Assembly: GCF_030681155.1 (NCBI RefSeq)
Contig: NZ_JAUXXE010000030.1
Location: 206,026-270,025 of the forward strand
DNA from: Phenylobacterium sp.
GTDB lineage: Bacteria; Pseudomonadota; Alphaproteobacteria; Caulobacterales; Caulobacteraceae
DNA: 64,000 bases
Direction: 5' to 3'
Part shown: positions 16,863 to 24,416 of the stretch, piece after piece
Numbering within the stretch: position 1 is the first letter of the stretch
Layout of the letters: the number at the start of each line of letters is the position of its first letter
The notes under the pieces: generated by a model
Told to the model about the DNA's origin: nothing
What the model saw: the letters and a program-made list of their open reading frames with translations, nothing else
Databases searched by the model: none
Translations under genes and position numbers: made by a program

Positions 16863-17014
16863 ATGAACGAGCGATACGCCATCGAGCAGGACAGGGAAGG
16901 GTGGATGGTGTTCGACATCTTCACGGTTCAGCCGGTCGTGATCGTGAACGTCCTGAAGGTCGTTTGGAGATACAAGCCGCGAATCACCTGGCCGAGCTGC
17001 TGCTTGGGCTTTGA
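16863..17014 (+). pseudogene. Frameshifted small phage gene
   Basis: From the ATG at 16863 the frame reads MNERYAIEQDREGWMVFDIF and onward to about base 16955. The expected C-terminus (GRLEIQAANHLAELLLGL, stop at 17014) is then found in another frame. The two parts together resemble the roughly 50-residue phage proteins that begin this way, so a one-base indel has probably broken it. Programmed frameshifting is less likely because no slippery run is present. Confidence 0.55.
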
Positions 17015-17171
17015 TGGCTCTGGCGGCCTCGCATGGCTCTTCGGCCCGGGAGTTACCGCCAGTCTAACCTCCATCTCGCCAAGAAGGCGAAGCTTGTTGA
17101 CCTCACGCCCTACGTGCCGTTGATTGAATATGCGCGGTGGAAAGCGCGCCATTCTCTTGGGGCAGTGAGAC

Positions 17172-18695
17172 GTGAAGGCAGTAACATTTTCCGACGGCGC
17201 GATGCCGTTGGTGTCGGTGAATGGCGGGGGCCGACGCGTACTGATCGTTGACCTGAACAATTTCTCTACGTTCCCGACCCTTGCGGTCGGCATAATTGTC
17301 GCGGCTCTTCGAAATTCAGGAAACGCAGTCAAATTGATCTCACCCTTGGCGAACGACGTGCCGGCGGCGGAGCGAGAACATGCAGAGACTATTGTCGACC
17401 ACTATCAACGCAGGCTTCATCTGAGCACCCTGGCGCCGGCGCGCGGCATTCGGGACGCCGCGCGCTCGCTGCGTTCGTGGTGGCGGGAGCGACCACATCC
17501 CCGGGTGGTCGCGGAGACGGTTCTGGCGCTCGAGGAGCAGCCGGACGTACTATTGCTTTCGGCCTACCTGCAACATTTTCCCACGGTCCAGGCCTTGGGC
17601 CGTGTTGCCGCGCGTCGAGGCATCCCGCTTATTCTGGGGGGGCCGATGTTCAACTTGCCCAATACAGCGTCGGCTTGGCGCGCCATACCTGGGCTGACGG
17701 CGATCGTGGGCGCCGAGGTCGATCTCAACATCTCGGAGATCGTAGAGGCCGCGTGCAATGGGGATGACCTGACAGCGTTTCCCGGGGTCACACTACCGAA
17801 CGGGATGCAGTCAAAGGCTGCGCCTCCGCTACGGGCGCTTGATCTGACACCGCTCCCCGACTTCACGGATTTTCCGTGGGATCGGTATCGGATGCATGTC
17901 ATTCCGTTGATGGCTTCTCGAGGTTGCCAATGGAACAAGTGCAATTTCTGCAGCGACATTATTTCGGCCAGCGGACGGACCTACCGTAATCGCAGTGTAG
18001 AAAGCGTCCTTCATGAGATGCGGGAACAGTCCCGTCGCCACCGATCCAAGGACTTCATCTTTCTCGACTTGAAGCTGAACTCCAATCCAAATCTGCTGCG
18101 CGGCATCGTTGAGAACGTTCAATCGAATATTCGCGGAGCTCAGTGGATCGGCACGGTCCACGTCGATGAACGGGCAGACAACGGACTGTCACGTCGCGAG
18201 CTGAAGCTTGCGGTGGCAGCAGGCATGCGACGGATCAGCTTCGGACTCGAAAGCGGCAGCCAGCGCCTTTTGGATGCCATGAGCAAGGGGTCCACCGTCG
18301 AAGGCAATTCTGAGTTTATAAGGAATGCCTTCGATGTCGGATTGAGCGTCCGTTGCACGATGTTCAAGGGTTATCCTGGTGAGACTGCGGCCGATCTGGA
18401 GCTGAGCGCTGACTTCCTGGAGAGGCATCTGCCCTATATTGACCGCGTTCGCTTCAACGACTTCACGTTGCTGGACGGTACGGAGCTGAGCGACCAAATC
18501 CACGCGAACCCTGAGGCATTTCCCAATTTCAGCGTGTCTCAAGCCCGGCCGCGTCGAGCACAGTCGCTCTATGTGAATCGCGGCGGAAATGGGGCGGCGT
18601 ATCGGCATGCCAAGTCTCGCGTTCTTCGCGCGGTTTTCGAAATCAACCGTCGAAAGATCCGATCGTCAGCACGAGTGTTCGACGGATTGATGTAG
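17172..18695 (+). CDS. Cobalamin-binding-type radical SAM enzyme (cargo operon gene 1)
   Basis: A 507-residue protein with an N-terminal Rossmann-like B12-binding-type domain (about 20-200; QPDVLLLSAYLQHFP and IPLILGGP are typical). The DxHxxG cobalamin ligand motif is absent. A radical SAM domain follows from about 240. The cluster motif is C252-x4-C257-x2-C260 rather than the common Cx3Cx2C. A GLESGSQ motif lies at 358-364. Family members do methylations, C-C bond formation and ring changes in natural products and lipids. The first codon is a GTG at 17172 with a weak ribosome site, so the start is uncertain. It is coupled directly to the nitric oxide synthase gene (TAG then ATG, no gap). 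Confidence 0.85.
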   Translation: MKAVTFSDGAMPLVSVNGGGRRVLIVDLNNFSTFPTLAVGIIVAALRNSGNAVKLISPLANDVPAAEREHAETIVDHYQRRLHLSTLAPARGIRDAARSLRSWWRERPHPRVVAETVLALEEQPDVLLLSAYLQHFPTVQALGRVAARRGIPLILGGPMFNLPNTASAWRAIPGLTAIVGAEVDLNISEIVEAACNGDDLTAFPGVTLPNGMQSKAAPPLRALDLTPLPDFTDFPWDRYRMHVIPLMASRGCQWNKCNFCSDIISASGRTYRNRSVESVLHEMREQSRRHRSKDFIFLDLKLNSNPNLLRGIVENVQSNIRGAQWIGTVHVDERADNGLSRRELKLAVAAGMRRISFGLESGSQRLLDAMSKGSTVEGNSEFIRNAFDVGLSVRCTMFKGYPGETAADLELSADFLERHLPYIDRVRFNDFTLLDGTELSDQIHANPEAFPNFSVSQARPRRAQSLYVNRGGNGAAYRHAKSRVLRAVFEINRRKIRSSARVFDGLM

Positions 18696-19955
18696 ATGAG
18701 CGCGGTACTCGTAGACACGCGGGCGAACTCGGATCCTTTGAGACGACGTTTGCGCCGGCTCACGCTCGGTGAGCGCGTGGAAGAGGCGAGGGATTTTATC
18801 GACCTGTTCGGTCGCGAGCAGGGTCTGCCCAGAGAACAAGTCCGAAATAGGCGCGCCGCGGTCATAAGCCAGCTGCGCCGTCAGGGTTGGTATGAGCACA
18901 CATCAGAAGAGCTAGCTTTCGGCGCGCGCGTCGCCTGGCGAAATTCGGCGCAATGTGTGGGCCGAATTTTCTGGAAGTCGTTGGAAGTCATTGATTGCCG
19001 GGCAGTCACCGAGCCGTCGGCTATCGCGGGTGAGCTCGTTTCATATCTGCAACAAAGTCACCAGGAAGCACCCGTCCGATCGAAGATGTTGATCTTCGCT
19101 CCGATGCGAGGGGACGAGCTGAGCTCTTACATCGAAAACCCGCAGCTAATTCAATACGCAGGTCACCTCAGCGCCGACGGAGCGATCCTAGGAGATCTGG
19201 CCAATGTAGAGTTTACGCGGATTGTTAAGAGCCTTGGCTGGTCGGCGCCGAATCCCGTCGGCGCATTCGATGTTCTCCCCCTTGTGATCCGGGACCCATT
19301 GGGCCGCCGCCATCTCTTCGAGTTGCCCCCTGACTGCTTCCGGGAAGTTCCACTCACTCATCCCGATAGGCTTCAATTCAATAGCCTGGGGCTGAAATGG
19401 TACGCGATCCCATTTGTCAGCGACATGATTCTGACCATTGGCGGGATGGATTACCCCTGCTCGCCGTTCAACGGCTTTTACATGGCTACAGAAATCGCCT
19501 GCAGAAACCTCGTGGACGAGTTTCGTTACAACCTGCTGGAGCGAGTAGCAGAAGCTCTTGAAATCCAGCGCCACAGGCCTCTCTGGCAGGACGAAACCCT
19601 CACTGAGCTGAGCCGGGCAGTACTCTCTTCATTCCGGACCGCAGGCATCAGCGTCTGTGATCACCATGAAGCCAGTGAGTGGTTCGTGACCTTTGCGCAG
19701 TCGGAGCAGGCAGCCGGCCGGTCGCTGTCCGCAGAATGGACTTGGATTGTCCCACCCCACGGTGGCGCAGCCTGCCCAACGTTCCATATGCCGATGATCA
19801 ACCGCAACACAGTTCCCAATTTCTACCGGTCCCGCGTGACGGATGGCGCCTCGCTGCGGGTTGACCGCTCGGTCGAGCTCGAAACCCCAATTCAAAGGCG
19901 GTGGCGAAGCGTCCGGCGGCGTGTGCGCAAGTGGCGGCTGGAGCATTCACGATGA
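18696..19955 (+). CDS. nos: Nitric oxide synthase oxygenase (cargo operon gene 2)
   Basis: A 419-residue heme enzyme that would oxidise L-arginine via N-hydroxyarginine to citrulline and nitric oxide. The key parts of the oxygenase domain are present: heme thiolate Cys87 and stacking Trp81 in WRNSAQCVGR, the substrate-binding Glu266 in PFNGFYMATEI, the ELPPDCFREVPLTHPD and LKWYAIPFVSDM segments, and the pterin-site tryptophans 348 and 350 in EWTWIVPP. Length is somewhat above typical bacterial enzymes (about 360-370) through an N-terminal extension and a basic tail. There is no reductase domain, so it must borrow electrons, as other bacterial forms do. It is the middle gene of a three-gene operon inside a prophage, a setting I have not seen described. 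Confidence 0.95.
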   Translation: MSAVLVDTRANSDPLRRRLRRLTLGERVEEARDFIDLFGREQGLPREQVRNRRAAVISQLRRQGWYEHTSEELAFGARVAWRNSAQCVGRIFWKSLEVIDCRAVTEPSAIAGELVSYLQQSHQEAPVRSKMLIFAPMRGDELSSYIENPQLIQYAGHLSADGAILGDLANVEFTRIVKSLGWSAPNPVGAFDVLPLVIRDPLGRRHLFELPPDCFREVPLTHPDRLQFNSLGLKWYAIPFVSDMILTIGGMDYPCSPFNGFYMATEIACRNLVDEFRYNLLERVAEALEIQRHRPLWQDETLTELSRAVLSSFRTAGISVCDHHEASEWFVTFAQSEQAAGRSLSAEWTWIVPPHGGAACPTFHMPMINRNTVPNFYRSRVTDGASLRVDRSVELETPIQRRWRSVRRRVRKWRLEHSR

Positions 19956-19968
19956 CGAGGTGCGACTA

Positions 19969-20880
19969 ATGACCCAATCCACGCGAGTTTCCAGAACATC
20001 GCCGCCCGATCTCGACATTGTCATTCCGGCGCGCGGCGAAGTTGAAACGCTTCGAAAGTGCCTAAGTTCGGTCATAGAGGATGCCCAGGGCTGCAACATC
20101 CAGGTCATCGTCGTCGCGAACGGTCCGGAGCGTGCGCGCAGTCTAGAAATTGTCGCCGAGCTTACAGCGCTGGCGACTGCTCGCGGGGTCCAGCTGTTGG
20201 CACTCGCCGAAGAAAGGCCCGGTAAGGCGAATGCACTTAACAGGGGTGACGCCTACCGGCGCGGTGGTCCGGTCCTCTATCTCGACGCTGACATTCGGTT
20301 CCTGCCGGACAGCTTGCCCAGTCTGTGTGAATATCTCAACGCACACGACACCCCCCGCTTGGTGGCGCCCCCCCGCAAGATTGCGCGAAGCCCGAGCTTC
20401 GTAACCCGGCACTTCGCGAGAGTTTGGGCCACCTTGCCGGCCGTGGCACAGGAGGTGGTAGCCGTCGGGTGCTACGCCGTGAACAGCCAGGGTCGAATGC
20501 GATGGGCAGAATTTCCTAACCTACTCAATGACGACGCTTTTGTGAGGTCACGCTTCGCTCCGACGGAACGCCAGCTCCTCTCCAGGGGAGGAGCCTTGCA
20601 GGAACTGCCGCAGGGCCCCGCGCTGTTAAGCACCCTGCGCCGTTGGCGTGAGGGAAACTTGCAGCTAAGGGACATCGCAGCCCCCGACGCACTGCCCGAA
20701 GGGGATCGCTACGGTAGTGCGCCAGACGCTGGCATGAAACGCAATATGCTCCATGTGTTGCGTCACCCAAGCCTCTGGGTTTCGATGCCGATTTTTCTTT
20801 GGGCGACCTTCGCTTCTCGGCGTGCAGGTCGGACACTCTCACCCCAGACCGACTGGCTGCCTGCCCGATCGTTAGATTAG
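19969..20880 (+). CDS. Family 2 glycosyltransferase (cargo operon gene 3)
   Basis: A 303-residue GT-A fold glycosyltransferase. LDIVIPARGEVETLRKCLSS opens the nucleotide-sugar domain, DAD at 106-108 is the metal-binding motif, and NDDAFVR (187-193) fits the later acceptor-side motif. One hydrophobic helix near 266-283 may tether it to the membrane. The ATG at 19969 has GAGG 8 bases before it and lies 13 bases after the nitric oxide synthase stop, so the two are one operon. A longer frame from 19843 overlaps nos and is not needed. Donor and acceptor are unknown; context suggests decoration of a product of the two upstream enzymes. Confidence 0.85.
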   Translation: MTQSTRVSRTSPPDLDIVIPARGEVETLRKCLSSVIEDAQGCNIQVIVVANGPERARSLEIVAELTALATARGVQLLALAEERPGKANALNRGDAYRRGGPVLYLDADIRFLPDSLPSLCEYLNAHDTPRLVAPPRKIARSPSFVTRHFARVWATLPAVAQEVVAVGCYAVNSQGRMRWAEFPNLLNDDAFVRSRFAPTERQLLSRGGALQELPQGPALLSTLRRWREGNLQLRDIAAPDALPEGDRYGSAPDAGMKRNMLHVLRHPSLWVSMPIFLWATFASRRAGRTLSPQTDWLPARSLD

Positions 20881-20917
20881 GCCAAAGGCAACCTAGTGTC
20901 GAAGGCGGTGAGGACCG

Positions 20918-21559
20918 CTAGACGTCGATGATCACCTTCCGTACCCGGCCGATCACAGACCACTTGTCGGTCGGCTTGATGAAGTGCGGCTCGTGGGCGG
21001 GGTTCAGCGACTCGGGATCAAGGCGGATCGGATCCTCGCCATACCGTTTGAAGGTCGTCTTGCCGCGAAGGCTGAAGATGTAGCGCCGACCACGAACAAG
21101 ATCGATCTCCTGCCGGTTTACGATCAGCAGCGCGTTTTCTGGAGCAAGGCGGTCCATTGAGTCGCCGCGCACGCGGGTAGCAAAGAACTCTCCTGCCCCC
21201 AGATCGCTGATGTCGAGCGTCTCGGTCCCGGCCGGGATCTGGCTGCCCGGTTCGTCAAGCGCGCCTGCTGACACCCACGAGATGACCGGCACGGACTGGA
21301 TGTCCTCAGGTGATCGCGGTGACTGCTGCCGGGCCGCGACCATGGCGCCCGCTCCGTCGTAGAGCCACTCCGCCCTGACACCGAACGCCTTCGCGTATGT
21401 CTTTGCCTGATCGAACGAGAAGGGCGCATTGCCGTTCTCGTTGCTCTTGTACGTGTTGCGGTTCCAGCTCGGAAACCGCTCGTACACGTCACGTTGGCGC
21501 TCCAGCCCGGCGTGCAGCCGTGCCTCGCGCAAGCGATTGTGTCGTTCCCCCGTAGTCAT
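20918..21559 (-). CDS. LexA/CI-like phage repressor (S24 peptidase fold)
   Basis: This 213-residue repressor has an N-terminal helix-turn-helix (about 1-65) and a C-terminal self-cleavage domain. Visible features are the cleavage pair Ala98-Gly99, the catalytic Ser134 in RGDSM and Lys171 in TTFKRY. It should maintain lysogeny by binding the GGGTAT/ATACCC operators and be inactivated by RecA-stimulated cleavage after DNA damage. The ATG at 21559 is the first codon giving a normal HTH start; longer frames upstream are not credible. Its transcript runs towards the end of the glycosyltransferase gene. Confidence 0.88.
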   Translation of the reverse strand: MTTGERHNRLREARLHAGLERQRDVYERFPSWNRNTYKSNENGNAPFSFDQAKTYAKAFGVRAEWLYDGAGAMVAARQQSPRSPEDIQSVPVISWVSAGALDEPGSQIPAGTETLDISDLGAGEFFATRVRGDSMDRLAPENALLIVNRQEIDLVRGRRYIFSLRGKTTFKRYGEDPIRLDPESLNPAHEPHFIKPTDKWSVIGRVRKVIIDV

Positions 21560-21575
21560 GTGGTGGAGGCTATCG

Positions 21576-21634
21576 ACCCGTCGGGTATAAAACCTGCCAA
21601 AGTGCTTGACGGGAGATGGGTATATTAAATACCC
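21576..21634. promoter_or_regulatory. Repressor/Cro operator region
   Basis: Two inverted repeats share one half-site: ACCC-GTC-GGGT at 21576-21586 and GGGTAT-ATTAA-ATACCC at 21618-21634. A candidate rightward -35 box TTGACG (21606-21611) lies between them. Both divergent genes would be regulated from here. The -10 boxes are not clear. Confidence 0.65.
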
Positions 21635-21643
21635 TTTGTCATC

Positions 21644-21847
21644 ATGCGAAGCCATCAGCAGATCATCACAGACGCAAACGGCCCTTCGGCGGTGGCGCGC
21701 ATCGTCGGCGCCGAAGCCGGGACCGCGAAGCAGTGGCGTCGCAATGACAGCATCCCCGCCGCGTATTGGGCGGCAATGGCGGATGCTGGCTTGGCGACGC
21801 TGGAAGAGCTTGCTGTGGCTGCCGCCTCCAAGCGCGAGGCTGCCTGA
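21644..21847 (+). CDS. Cro-like DNA-binding protein
   Basis: A 67-residue protein divergent from the repressor gene. Residues 1-45 form a Cro/YdaS-type helix-turn-helix (HQQIITDANGPSAVARIVGA, then TAKQWRRNDSIPAAYW). By position and fold it should compete with the repressor for the shared operators and favour the lytic path. Confidence 0.75.
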   Translation: MRSHQQIITDANGPSAVARIVGAEAGTAKQWRRNDSIPAAYWAAMADAGLATLEELAVAAASKREAA

Positions 21848-21921
21848 GCCATGGGGCAGGGGGCTTTCACTATTCAGACCCACGCGCGGGGCGCTCTCCC
21901 CCCGACGTTGCCCGCGCGTGC

Positions 21922-21953
21922 GACGGGAGGTCGCTTCACGGCGGCCTCCCGTC
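21922..21953 (+). terminator. Strong hairpin downstream of the Cro-like gene
   Basis: A perfect 9-bp stem (GACGGGAGG with CCTCCCGTC) surrounds a 14-nt loop, 75 bases after the cro stop. There is no T-run, so it may be a factor-dependent or antiterminated site. The surrounding 21848-22072 holds no reading frame I trust. Confidence 0.45.
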
Positions 21954-22072
21954 ATTCCCATATCCTGACTGTCGCGACACGAGCCCAATCGGGGCGCGAC
22001 GGAATGCCGGGACTCCAGCCCTGGCATCTGCGGGGCGGCGTCCTCTCTCGCCGTCCCGCTCCCCGTTCAGTT

Positions 22073-22312
22073 TCACCGCGTGTCCGAGCCGCTGCGGTGA
22101 AGTGGAGAGGCGGCAGTCGCCGGGCTAGGGCGCGCCGCCTCTCCAACCATTTCGCGAGCCAGGGTTCCAGCCCTGTCCGCATGTCGTCGGGCGAGCTTTC
22201 TAAAGCCGCCCGCTGCCGCTGGCTCCGCACGAGCCATGGCGGCGTTCGCACCAGCCCAGAAGGCCGCTGCGAGCATCTCCAAAACCAACTTCTGACGTCC
22301 GTTGTCCTCCAT
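22073..22312 (-). CDS. Hypothetical small protein, reverse strand
   Basis: A 79-residue frame (starting MEDNGRQKLVLEMLAAAFWA) with a GAGGAG site 9 bases upstream and a helical, alanine-rich composition. It opposes the flanking rightward genes. No family recognised. A competing plus-strand frame over the same bases has poor composition. Confidence 0.45.
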   Translation of the reverse strand: MEDNGRQKLVLEMLAAAFWAGANAAMARAEPAAAGGFRKLARRHADRAGTLAREMVGEAARPSPATAASPLHRSGSDTR

Positions 22313-22359
22313 GTCTGTGGCTCCTCGCTGCCGGCCGTTCCCTCGCCAGATCCCCATCA

Positions 22360-22854
22360 ATGACCGGGCGAGGGCTGCACGTCTTGGAACGCAAATACCA
22401 ACTTGTGCGCGGCGGTCGCCGCGTAGCGCCTCGGCTCATTGCCGAGATGGAAGAGCGCGGCGTGTCAGCCAAGGAGTTGGCCCAGCAGGTCAACATGTGG
22501 GCGGCCCAGGACCCAGAGAACCGTCAGCCGCTCGACTACCGCACCATCCAAAACGCGACCTCCGGCTCCTGCGGCCTGGAGACGTACTTCACCCTGTCCG
22601 GCTTCTTCGGATGGGACTTCATCGAAGAGGTCCAGACGCCCGTAGTCGGCGCGGACCCGATCTCTGCCAGGGAGGCAGCCCTTGTCCGACATCAGGCGCA
22701 AGTCGCCGCCATCCACGCGCGTCTCCAGCGCGAGCGAGCCGCTCGATCTGCGGCTGCTGACCTGGGCCGAGGGCCTTCTCTTCGGTCTCTACAAGGTCGT
22801 CGCAGCGCGGGAGCTGTTGCGCCGCAAGGCCTGGGCAGCCCGCCCGATGGCTAA
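22360..22854 (+). CDS. Hypothetical phage protein
   Basis: A 164-residue frame whose first 110 residues look genuine (RLIAEMEERGVSAKELAQQV helix, then LETYFTLSGFFGWDF). The region may bind DNA through the helix pair at 22-45. The last 55 residues share bases with the next gene in another frame and have weak composition, so a late frameshift in one of the two is possible. Confidence 0.55.
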   Translation: MTGRGLHVLERKYQLVRGGRRVAPRLIAEMEERGVSAKELAQQVNMWAAQDPENRQPLDYRTIQNATSGSCGLETYFTLSGFFGWDFIEEVQTPVVGADPISAREAALVRHQAQVAAIHARLQRERAARSAAADLGRGPSLRSLQGRRSAGAVAPQGLGSPPDG

Positions 22855-22885
22855 ATCCCATGCGGGAACAAAAGCACAACGCTGA
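22682..22885 (+). CDS. Hypothetical small phage protein with TTG start
   Basis: A 67-residue protein that begins at a TTG 6 bases after a GGAGG site, a near-ideal arrangement. The central LDLRLLTWAEGLLFGLYKVV is an amphipathic to hydrophobic helix. It overlaps the preceding frame by 173 bases. Function unknown. Confidence 0.5.
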   Translation: MSDIRRKSPPSTRVSSASEPLDLRLLTWAEGLLFGLYKVVAARELLRRKAWAARPMAKSHAGTKAQR

Positions 22886-22960
22886 TCGCCGTTGAGGCGA
22901 CCGGACCGCACCCAAACCCCATCGGCCGCGGGGATAGAGCGGCTCTCTAAGGAGCGCCCG

Positions 22961-23305
22961 ATGCGCCCATTCACAGACGTCCTCCGCGATATCCGAAAGG
23001 GGCGAGTGGTCGACACCTTGAGCGAGGAACTGGCCGAAGTGGTCAGGGCCGTGCTCGACACCAATAAGCCCGGCGAGCTGACGCTGACGCTCAAGATCAG
23101 CCCCCAGGGCAAGGGCGACAACGCCCTGATCGTGTCGGCCGCCTCCAAGCAGAAAGTGCCCAGGGCGAAGCTGCCCGACGCCCTGTTCTTCGCTGATCTC
23201 GACGGCGACCTGCTGCGCGACGACCCCACCCAAAACCGCATGTTCGCCGACGCCAAGGAGCGGGTTGATCCGCTGACGGGCGAGGTGACGCAACTTGGAG
23301 CCTGA
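22961..23305 (+). CDS. Conserved phage protein, function unknown
   Basis: A 114-residue protein starting at an ATG 8 bases after AAGGAG. The sequence (DVLRDIRKGRVVDTLSEELA, then GELTLTLKISPQGKGDN) is like small proteins that precede DUF2303 genes in proteobacterial phages, so the two probably act together. Confidence 0.65.
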   Translation: MRPFTDVLRDIRKGRVVDTLSEELAEVVRAVLDTNKPGELTLTLKISPQGKGDNALIVSAASKQKVPRAKLPDALFFADLDGDLLRDDPTQNRMFADAKERVDPLTGEVTQLGA

Positions 23306-23309
23306 GCCC

Positions 23310-24113
23310 ATGACCGAAGCCGAAACCATCGCCGATCTCGCCGTGAAGGCACGTGGCGAACCGCTCATCATCAAGACGACCGCCGGCAGGGAGTTCCTGG
23401 TCCTGCCCGATCGTGCCCCTCAGGACGTGACGGAGGCTCATGCGCTCGACGTCTATCTGCCGGACTTCATCAGCCAGAGCGTGACGCTCCAGACCGTCGA
23501 CTCCCTGGTCGACTACGTGAACCGCTTCAAGACCGGGACCACCATCCTGTTCGCTGACATCATGACCAACAGCATCAAGGCGCAGCTCGACTACCACGCC
23601 GCCGAAGACGCCGGTCACGTAGCCCACACAGCCAACATGGCGCTTCCTCATTCGGAGGAATGGAAGACGTGGAGCACGATCAGCGGGCGGCTCATGCCTC
23701 AGTTGGAGTTTGCGCGCTTCCTGGAAGAGAACGCCGCCGATGTCGCCGCTCCCTCTGGCGCCGATTTGCTTGAGGCCTGCCGCGACCTGCAGGCGGTTCG
23801 GAAGGTCAACTTCAAGAAGGCCGTCCGCACCGCCACCGACAACGAGAACTTCGAATACAGCGACGAAACCGAGGCGCGGACGAGCGGCGGCATTGAACTG
23901 CCCACCAAGTTCCTTTTGCGGATCCCGGTGTACTTCGGCGGCGAGACGACTGAGCTTTATGCCTTCCTTCGCTGGAGGCTGGATGAAGGCGCGCTGACAC
24001 TGGGCTTCGTTCTGCACCGCGCGGAGCACGTCCGACAGGCAGTATTCAAGCAGATCGTCCACGACGCGGCGGGTCGCACAGAGCGGCCGGCCGTCTTCGG
24101 CAAGGCGGTCTAG
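23310..24113 (+). CDS. DUF2303 family protein (YfdQ-like)
   Basis: A 267-residue soluble protein of the DUF2303 family, recognised from the N-terminal half with LPD.., FISQSVTLQTVDSLVDYVNRF and the later WSTISGRLMPQLEFARFLEEN. Members are found in the early or middle region of many temperate phages; no activity is established. It starts 5 bases after the previous gene with GGAG in front. Confidence 0.75.
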   Translation: MTEAETIADLAVKARGEPLIIKTTAGREFLVLPDRAPQDVTEAHALDVYLPDFISQSVTLQTVDSLVDYVNRFKTGTTILFADIMTNSIKAQLDYHAAEDAGHVAHTANMALPHSEEWKTWSTISGRLMPQLEFARFLEENAADVAAPSGADLLEACRDLQAVRKVNFKKAVRTATDNENFEYSDETEARTSGGIELPTKFLLRIPVYFGGETTELYAFLRWRLDEGALTLGFVLHRAEHVRQAVFKQIVHDAAGRTERPAVFGKAV

Positions 24114-24116
24114 GCT

Positions 24117-24416
24117 ATGCCGCAGCAGCTCGACATCTTCACCTATCCGGAGAGCCCTGGCTTCAAGGCGCGTGAGACGTCTCGCGCTGCTGCGGCTGCC
24201 ATGGCTCCCCAGGCCAAAAGCCTCCGCGCCCGCGTCTTCGATGAGATCAAGAAAGCGCCGGGCACTCCGGAGCAGATCGCCCATCGGCTGAAAGAGCCTC
24301 TGATGAACGTCCGGCCCCGCTGCAGCGAGTTGGCTGCGAAAGGGCTGATCATGGACAGCGAAGCCCGCGGCACAGCCATGGGCGGCCGACGCGCGATCAT
24401 CTGGAGGGCGGCATGA
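24117..24416 (+). CDS. Winged-helix DNA-binding protein, predicted
   Basis: A 99-residue protein. Residues 35-90 form a short winged helix (RARVFDEIKKAPGTPEQIAHRL, MNVRPRCSELAAKGLI, then a wing rich in Arg). Likely a phage transcription or replication accessory factor. Overlaps the next gene by ATGA. Confidence 0.65.
   Translation: MPQQLDIFTYPESPGFKARETSRAAAAAMAPQAKSLRARVFDEIKKAPGTPEQIAHRLKEPLMNVRPRCSELAAKGLIMDSEARGTAMGGRRAIIWRAA

Noticed and set aside
21851..22363. Plus-strand frame of 170 codons after the Cro-like gene
   Set aside because: Arg/Ser/Pro/His-rich, contains a strong hairpin, no family-like segment; the minus-strand frame here has better composition.
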